NCBI GenBank assembly: GCA_037447655.1
Contig: JBBHKE010003448.1
Location: 1-42,111 of the forward strand
Source: Zygnema cylindricum
Lineage: Eukaryota; Streptophyta; Zygnematophyceae; Zygnematales; Zygnemataceae
DNA: 42,111 nt
Direction of reading: 5' to 3'
This document shows positions 36,225-42,111 of the stretch, piece by piece. How positions within the stretch are numbered: position 1 is the stretch's first letter; each line of letters starts with the position of its first letter. The notes below the pieces were generated by a model. That model ran no database searches. It was not told where the DNA came from and worked only from the letters and a program-made list of their open reading frames with translations. The translations under genes and the position numbers were made by a program.

Positions 36225-39200
36225 CTACTTCTCATCCTCCTCCTCCAATGTCGCCTTTCCCTCCACCACTCGACTCTTAGGGAGAGGAGTTATTTCCACT
36301 ACTGTCTCCTCTCTCTCTGAAAGAGGTTGTTGCCAGGGTTCTCCATCTAACTGCATATAGGCTTTCCTTCTCTCTGCCCCCCTTAGTTCCATACGGACTC
36401 CATAAGCCTGTGGAAACATCCCCTCCTCCCTGTCAGGTCGGTAAAACCGCACTGAATTCATGCACTTCCTATCCCTCTCCCTTTCCCCTCTCTCCTTTTC
36501 TCCCTTTCTCCATCTCTCCCTCTCTCCCTCTCTCCCTTTCTCTCCCTCTCTCCCTCTCTCTCCCTTTCTCTCCCTCGCCCCCTCTATCCCTCCCTCCTGC
36601 TCTCCCTCTCTCCCTCATAGCCTATACATCGAAGATTTCTTGTGACAGCAACCGACAGAAGTTTGAATAAAATTTGAATTTCTGTGCACCGACAAACATT
36701 TATTTTTCAAAAAGTATTTCAAGATAATGTTACGAAAAAAAATCCCCAAAGTTGTGATAAGTAATTAATATTTCCGAACCGGTTAACGGTAGCCCGATAA
36801 GTTGATTTTTAGAGTAAACCGTCTGGATCAAAACGTCAAACTGAAAACGACTCTAAAATAAATAAAAGAAAGTACCTTAAAAACACTTATCGTAATTTCG
36901 TAAAATTTAGGGCACTACTGGTACATGTTTTGTACAACAGTAGTGTTATTTTTGAGTACTTCTATTCACATGTACCTGAAATTTTGTACTTTTAAGTACC
37001 AAACTACACCTTGTATCGTTATTAGAGTAGATAACATTGCATCGGTGCCCCGAAATTCTAGCCCTTCAAACTAAAATAGTACTAACAACACATTGTTTTT
37101 TTCGTCACGTTAATTCTTTAAACTGTTCAAAACAGCCACGTCATTCGAAACTGAATCCCAATTAATAACACATTAATATACATTAACATAAACCCCATAA
37201 TAATAAAGTCTTTACTCTAATAATAATTCACGGTGTACCGAACCACCGAACCACTGAACCACCTAACCACCTAACCACGAACCATCGTACATCCGGCCCA
37301 ACAGTTTTTGCCGAACCAAACGGTTTCTCAATTTAACGGAATCAAACGAAACTGTAAAAACACCGAATTATAAGCGAAATAAATGACCCGAACTGTTGAA
37401 AAAAAACCGGTTTACTTTCGATCTGGTTCATTTTCACCCTCAAACCGGGTCGTACAGTGCAGAAAATTTAAAAGTTTTTGTACCGTCAATGCATTTCACT
37501 GACAAAACGTTCCCCTTTTCATTTTTTTTTCTTTCTTTTAAGGTTATGCACTTCCTACTGTGGGAGTATTCGGCATCACAAAGAACATCGATACACCATA
37601 AATTCCTTTCCTTCTCCCTCTCCCGCTTTCTTTCCTTCTCCCTCTTCCTCTCTCTCCCTCTCCCTCTCTCTCCCTCTCTCTCCCTCTCCCCCTCCCTCTC
37701 ACTTGCGCCAATCGCATTGCCAATGCCCTTCCTTTCATAACCATCACCGTATGCCACCCACCTCCCAGCCCAACCACCTCCACCCTCCCTCTCCACCACC
37801 CCAAAAATAACCCACTCCCTCTCCCCCCTAAAATTTCCTCCCTCCCCCTCCCTCCCTCGCTCTCCCTCTCCCTCCCTCTCCCCCCCCCCTCTCTCCCTCC
37901 CCCTCCCTCTCCCTCCCTCTACCTCTCACCTGTGCCAATCTCATCGCCGATCCCATCCCTCCCTCCCTCTCCCTCCCCCTCCCTCTCCACCCCTCCAAAA
38001 ATAACCCTCTCCCTCTCTATCGTTTAAAACTCCTCCCTCCCCCTCCCTCCCTCTCCCTCCCTCTACCTCTCACCTGTGCCAATCTCATCGCCGATCCCAT
38101 CCCCCCCATAACGATGGCCGTATGCCACCCCCCCCTTAGTCCCACCACCTCCACCCTCCCGTCGTCCACTCTGGCAGTTTCCCAGTTTCTCTGCACATGC
38201 CAAGTGGCACCTGTCAGATACTTGTTAGGCATTCTTAGAAGTATTTTAGGGTTTTCAAGGTTTTTTAGGGGATTTCTGCCACGTGGCACCTGTCAGAGGT
38301 TGGGTCACTGCCACATGGGAGGAGAGAGGAGTGGAAGACGAAAGAGGGAGGGAGGGAAGAGGGAATGAGGGAAAAGGGAGGGTCAACAGCTGCCATGTGG
38401 CAGGGGAGTGAAGTGGAGTTTGGGAGAGGGAGGGGGAGAGAGGTGCCATGTGGCAGGGGAGAGGAGTGGAGTGGGAGTGGGAATGGAGGGATGGAGGAGG
38501 GAGGGTACCACGTGGCACCTGTCAGAGGATGAGATATAGCTACCACGTGGCAGGGGAGAGGAGTGTGAGAGCGAGGGGAGTTGGAGGGAGGGAAAGACTA
38601 GTGTTATGTAGCAGAGGGATGGGATTTAGAGCTTAAGTTAAAAAGTATGCATATAACTGAGCATATTGTATACCTATTAGTAAAAATCGAACAAACCACA
38701 TACAATAGAGATTTCCACGCCAGTTTCAGAAGACAAACTTGTGACAGAAATTTGAAAAATCCAATGGTTATAATGAGTGACAAACTCGGAAAGCTTTTCG
38801 TGTCGGTCGCCTTGACAAGCGTTACATTATATACTCGGTATTTTCACAGGAATTTGTGATTTGTTAAAGCACCTCCCTTTCCTGTCAGGATGACCAGCCT
38901 CAGCCTGCCGTTTTCTTAGTCATTTTGTGGTTGTTGGGTGAGCCACTGTATTATATTGTACGCTTGTACACATACTGTACTGTAATGCATACGGCATTGT
39001 ATGCATATAATATTGTACGGCCACTGTTTTGAATGCATACTGTATTGTACACATTAGTGTTGTGTATCGGGAAAAAACTTATCGCGATAAAACCGATAGC
39101 GATAGTAATCGGTTATCGAACGGTGAGGGGTCTCAATATATCGCTCCGAGACCAACAAATTCCTTACAGGCAATAAGTGGAAAAAAATAGTACGCTAAAT

Positions 39201-40699
39201 AGTATGCTAAATAATAGTACTTTATAATATACTGTATCATATTTTTCACTGTATATAGCGTGGCATGCCACGTATGACAATCTGTTCAGAACTCTGTATA
39301 ACGGAAGAACAGAAGTTCAGTAGAACAGAATAAGCCGTCAACTGTACGGTTTGAACCGTACAATTATCGATCGAACTAAATCATGCTAATGTATCGATTA
39401 TCGGTAGGCCAAAAAAAGGGGCATATCGGTTATCGGCAAATGGCTCCCGATACACAACACAAGTACACATACTGTACTGTAATGCATACTATATTGCATG
39501 CATATAATATTGTAGCGTTTTGGGGAAAGAGGGCAGAGAGGAAGGAAGAGAGAGGGAGGAAAGGACAGGGAAGCAGGGAGAGAGAGAAAAAGGGAGGGGG
39601 GGAGGGGTGGCATGTGGCGAGGGAGTGGAGTGTAAGAGAGGAGTAAGAAAAGCCAAATTGGAGAATTGTTGCCACGTGAGCAGAAAAAGAGAAAGAAAGG
39701 CACTTAGCAATCGCTCCCTCCTCTCCCCCCTCCTTTCTTCCTCCTGTCTTGTCTCACTTCCTCTTCTATTCATATCTCTCCAACCATTGCCTCGTGGCTA
39801 CCTATCTACCCCCTCTCTCCCTTTTCCTCACTTCTTTCGCCCTCTCACTCTCTCCACCTCTCTCTATCTCTCGCCCTCTCCTTACCTCTCTTGTCTCTCC
39901 CTCCGAGGGCTGTCCCCAGGGATTCCTCCCTCCCGCATAGCTCTGAAGATTCAGAACAATCAGCGCTCTCACTCTGTCCCTCCCCACCCCCCCCGCAAAC
40001 CAAAACACCATCACCCAAAAAAAAAAAACATTAAGAATTTGCACTAAAATATAAACACATACTAAATTTAAAATTCGCATTAAATTAAAAACAGCGACCG
40101 GATTTTTTACTTCGCAGAAAATTAAAAACACATTAAATTTAAAACTTGTACTAAATTCGAAACAGACTAAATTTCAATTTTGCACTAGATTAGAAACACA
40201 AACTAAATCAAAAATTCACACTAAAGTCAAAAACAGACAAAATCAAAAATTCGGACTAAATTAATCTTTCAAATTAAATTAAGAATAAAAACTAAATTAC
40301 GATAATATTCGACATTAAAAATGAAAATCTGCACTAAATTAAGAATCCACACTAAATCAGTGATCATGGAAGGAATGTCAGCCAAAACCTGTGGGTCGAC
40401 GAGGGAGACAGGAGGCAGAAGAAGAGGGAGAGGCAGAGGGGGAGAGCAAAAGGGGGATAGAAAGAGAGAGAGGGAGAGGGAGAGGGAGAGGGACAGGGAG
40501 AGGGAGAGGAGTAAACAAGAGAGCAAGAGAAATAGTGGAAAGACAGAGTGAGGGGGGGGGGGAGAGGAAGGGGGAGACAACAGAGTGAACAAGAAGGAGA
40601 GAGAGAGCTTTTTGGACGTACTCAGCTGGTACGAAAAGCTCCTCCCACTCCCCCTCCGGCTGTCTCTTCACATATACTGTTGCCACATGGCTCACTGAC
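36225..40699 (-). CDS. Diacylglycerol kinase, C-terminal (accessory domain) exons only
   Basis: Minus-strand exons: 40699-40622 (ATVYVKRQPEGEWEELFVP), 39973-39886 (VRALIVLNLQSYAGGRNPWG), 38190-38074 (DDGRVEVVGLRGGWHTA, ending RLAQ) and 36407-36225 (YGVRMELRG, AYMQLDGEPWQQPL, then VVEITPLP to the stop). Phases 2, 0, 0 and GT-AG borders agree. The order VRA..LNL, Y.GGRNPWG, DDG..EV.G, W.., RLAQ, MQ.DGEPW.QP is that of the plant-type DGK accessory domain. DGK phosphorylates diacylglycerol to phosphatidic acid in lipid signalling. The catalytic domain with its GTGND motif should lie above 40700 on this strand; none is visible before the window ends, although Ca2+-ATPase exons of the other strand occupy that ground. 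It may be a gene fragment or a gene interleaved with its neighbour. Confidence 0.85.
37005..37237. mobile_element. TA-flanked MITE, copy 4
   Basis: 233 bp including flanking TA. Left end CACCTTGTATCGTTATTAGA; the reverse complement of the right end is CACCGTGAATTATTATTAGA. It lies in the DGK intron before the terminal exon. Internal sequence is AT-rich without coding capacity. Confidence 0.8.
37605..38060. repeat. Pyrimidine-rich segments within DGK introns
   Basis: CCCT/CTCT-rich runs occupy most of this stretch and separate the duplicated DGK exon edges. Similar runs lie at 36466-36620 and 39700-39900, and purine runs at 38330-38600, 39520-39610 and 40390-40600. Confidence 0.9.
37703..37957 (-). 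pseudogene. Two extra copies of the DGK DDG/GGWH exon edge plus donor
   Basis: Minus strand 37789-37703 encodes GRVEVVGLGGGWHTVMVM to AMRLAQ followed by GTGAGAGG, nearly matching true exon 38190-38074. A shorter copy (37957-37930) repeats only MGSAMRLAQ plus GTGAGAGGTAGAGG. Flanking AAAAATAAC(C)C tracts repeat in step at about 37800 and 37995. The longer copy keeps frame and donor but lacks a phase-0 acceptor, its head having dissolved into GGA repeats. Confidence 0.8.
38200..38556. repeat. Minisatellite of CCACGTGGCA-type palindromes in a DGK intron
   Basis: Motifs CCAAGTGGCACCTGTCAG (38200), CCACGTGGCACCTGTCAG (38279), CCACATGG (38310), CCATGTGGCAGGGGA (38392 and 38445), CCACGTGGCACCTGTCAG (38506) and CCACGTGGCAGGGGA (38540), separated by purine-rich spacers. 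The first lies just upstream of the acceptor of exon 38190-38074, so the array seems to derive from that intron edge. Confidence 0.75.
39055..39462. mobile_element. Non-autonomous hAT element with 8-bp target duplication
   Basis: Left end TAGTGTTGTGTATCGGGA; the reverse complement of the right end is TTGTGTTGTGTATCGGGA. A perfect 8-bp direct duplication GTACACAT flanks it (39047-39054 and 39463-39470). The TAGTGTTG-type end and 8-bp duplication are diagnostic of the hAT superfamily. The 408 bp have no transposase. It inserted between two copies of a local tandem repeat (38966-39020 and 39463-39517). Confidence 0.92.
40033..40350. repeat. AT-rich degenerate minisatellite in a DGK intron
   Basis: Roughly a dozen diverged units of about 20-25 bp built on CACTAAATTAAAAACA and AAAATTCGCATTAAAT. 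Confidence 0.7.
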
Positions 40700-40744
40700 C
40701 TGCTCACACATGAGAAAATGTCACACAACAGACAAAAAAACTCC

Positions 40745-41186
40745 CTTTCCACTCTCTCCTTCCCCTCCCACTCCCTCCCCTCTCACTTCCTCCTCCCCCT
40801 TCTCTCTCCCCCATCACTCCCTCCTCCCACTTCTCTTGGAAAATTTTCCACATATAGAATAACATACAACTACCCATTTCCCTTCCCTTCACTTTCCATC
40901 GCCTCACCTCTTTTTCCACCTATAGGACTTTCTCTCCCTCCTCGAGGTCCCACTCCCTCCCCCCCTCTGTCCCTCCCTCCGTCCCTTCCTCCATCCTTCC
41001 CTTGCCACCTCCCTCCCTCTGCCTCTCCCTCTCCTCTCCCTGCCTCTCCCTCTCCCTACCCTCTCCCTCCCCTCTCCCTCTCCCACTCCCTCCCCCTCCC
41101 CCTCCCCCACTCCCTCTCCCTCCCTTCCCCCTCCCCCTCCCCGTCTACCTTTCCGTCTCCCTCCCTCCCCCTCCTCCCCCTTGCAG
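40745..41186. repeat. Long pyrimidine tract leading into the Ca2+-ATPase acceptor
   Basis: About 440 bp of C/T-rich sequence ends at the CTTGCAG acceptor at 41186 and forms an exceptionally long polypyrimidine tract on the sense strand. Confidence 0.9.
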
Positions 41187-41391
41187 TCTGGAATGCTGTT
41201 CCATGAATCTCGAGCTGAGTCAGAAATTTCAGAAGTGGTTCCGTTCAGTTCGGAAAAAAAAGTGATGGGAGTTTTACTGAAACTGGAAAATGGAGAACAT
41301 AGAACGCATTGGAAGGGAGCCGGAGAATATGTTCTCGAAAAATGCAAATATTGGCTCGACTCAGAGGGCGTACCCCAACCTTTGACTCAAA

Positions 41392-41453
<62 letters not shown>

Positions 41454-42111
41454 ATCTCTTCTATGTATATATATATGTATATATATATATATATATGTAT
41501 TTGTTTTTTTCTCAGAAATGCAAGTATTGGCTCGACTCCGAAAGTTGTTAAAAATAATTGAAAAAAGGGGTGTAATGAAAATATGTAATATCAAGGGGTA
41601 AACCAATCTACTAGACAAAGCTAAAAACATTCCTACTAAAAATTGCTAAAAAATGGGAAAAAAATGGGTGTTTCTATGTTTTACAGAAAGCGGAGCTGTT
41701 GGGAGTTATCAGTAATATGGCCCACAAGGCCCTCCGTACTATCTGTTTGGCCTATAGGGAAGTGCCACGTGCCAGTTTGGAGAGAGAGGGAGAGGTTTTC
41801 AAAGTTCCCGACGATGACCTCATTCTTTTAGCGATTGTGGGGATAAAGGTAAGGGAAAAAAAAACAGGAAAATTAAAAGAAGATGGGAAGCTAAAAGAAA
41901 AAGAAAAAAAAAGAAGTCCTTGGAAGACTTTTTTTTGGTCCCTTTGGGTAGCTGATGGTTTAGCTAAATAAATTGAACCCAACTTGTAGTAAAAAACAAA
42001 AAAAAAATGCATATAAAATGGGTTTCAAATGGGTTTTGCCGATGATCGATACTTCATACTTTTACTTTATAATAATTAATAATACTTTATAGTTGATACT
42101 TAATTTTTCAG
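41187..42111 (+). CDS. P-type IIB Ca2+-ATPase (plant ACA/PMCA family), internal fragment
   Basis: Two exons are visible. 41187-41393 (acceptor CTTGCAG) encodes ESEISEVVPFSSEKKVMGVL, then HWKGAGEYVLEKCKYWLD: the nucleotide-binding domain with the conserved FSS.KK.M and KGA motifs (the KGA lysine region contacts ATP). 41687-41848 (acceptor TTTTACAG, donor GTAAGG) encodes MAHKALRTICLAYREV and ILLAIVGIK, the end of the N domain before the DP(V)R hinge. Both are phase 0 and join in frame. The window stops at ...TTTTTCAG, apparently the next acceptor. These pumps export Ca2+ from the cytosol. The preceding part (transmembrane helices 1-4 and the phosphorylated DKTGT) should lie upstream on the plus strand, but I see no trace of it down to 36 kb, where DGK exons occupy the other strand. 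Confidence 0.85.
41516..41547 (+). pseudogene. Partial duplicate of the Ca2+-ATPase exon in its own intron
   Basis: AAATGCAAGTATTGGCTCGA (41516) repeats 41339-41358 with one change and continues similarly (CTC then GA); in frame it reads KCKYWLDSE then a stop. It is preceded by TTTTTTCTCAG, a good acceptor-like sequence. Confidence 0.85.

Noticed and set aside
37703-37789. DGK exon copy as a mutually exclusive exon
   Set aside because: It keeps frame and donor, but no AG gives the phase needed after the exon ending at 39886; I list it as a duplicate only.
40378-40450. Extra DGK exon reading LVDPQVLADIPSMITDL (minus strand)
   Set aside because: It does not match the DGK accessory domain order; the exons at 40622 and 39973 join directly in phase without it.

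Overview
This is a nuclear genomic window from a plastid-bearing eukaryote with intron-rich genes. The best fit is a green-lineage alga. A nuclear gene for plastid ribosomal protein L15 carries a chloroplast transit peptide but no secretory signal peptide, which points to a primary plastid. A diacylglycerol kinase fragment has the plant-type accessory domain. Plant-type telo-boxes (AAACCCTAA) lie in the first intron of the L15 gene. A PARP16-like gene argues against a land plant. An early-diverging streptophyte alga is my best guess, with low confidence below the level of primary-plastid alga.

Layout. 1-3476: no convincing gene; a GATGGATGTAC minisatellite, TGACGTCA palindromes, a CGTAC-rich block and purine tracts. 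3477-5981 (-): plastid L15, four exons. 5982-10171: a CT tract, a nested transposon pair (7325-8242) and the 5' flank of the next gene. 10172-25177 (+): an ABCC/MRP-type transporter, at least 17 exon positions, with a 656-base assembly gap. 25178-27860: minisatellite, then featureless spacer. 27861-30604 (-): a four-exon, tail-anchored PARP16-like mono-ADP-ribosyltransferase. 31000-34750: a transposon cluster (TA-flanked MITEs, a fold-back element split by a PIF/Harbinger-like element, a hAT fragment). 36225-40699 (-): C-terminal exons of a diacylglycerol kinase, with a hAT MITE in an intron. 41187-42111 (+): two internal exons of a type IIB Ca2+-ATPase; the window ends on a splice-acceptor AG.

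The genes do not form an operon or a single pathway: plastid translation, membrane export, ER ADP-ribosylation, lipid signalling and calcium export are simply adjacent. Two things stand out. First, the ABCC gene carries two alternative versions of the last transmembrane segments of TMD1. One is split over two exons and the other is a single exon nested in the intron between them. Both are phase-compatible and both supply exactly 61 codons. Second, introns of all five genes contain decayed tandem copies of the neighbouring exon edge together with its splice site. This suggests that introns here grow, and alternative exons arise, by local duplication across exon borders.

Cautions. The ABCC exon at 11836-12072 and the exon next to the gap contain single-base frame breaks, which may be assembly errors. 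The diacylglycerol kinase and Ca2+-ATPase fragments each lack the half that should lie towards the other gene. All splice sites were inferred by eye from reading frame, phase and protein-family conservation, without transcripts.
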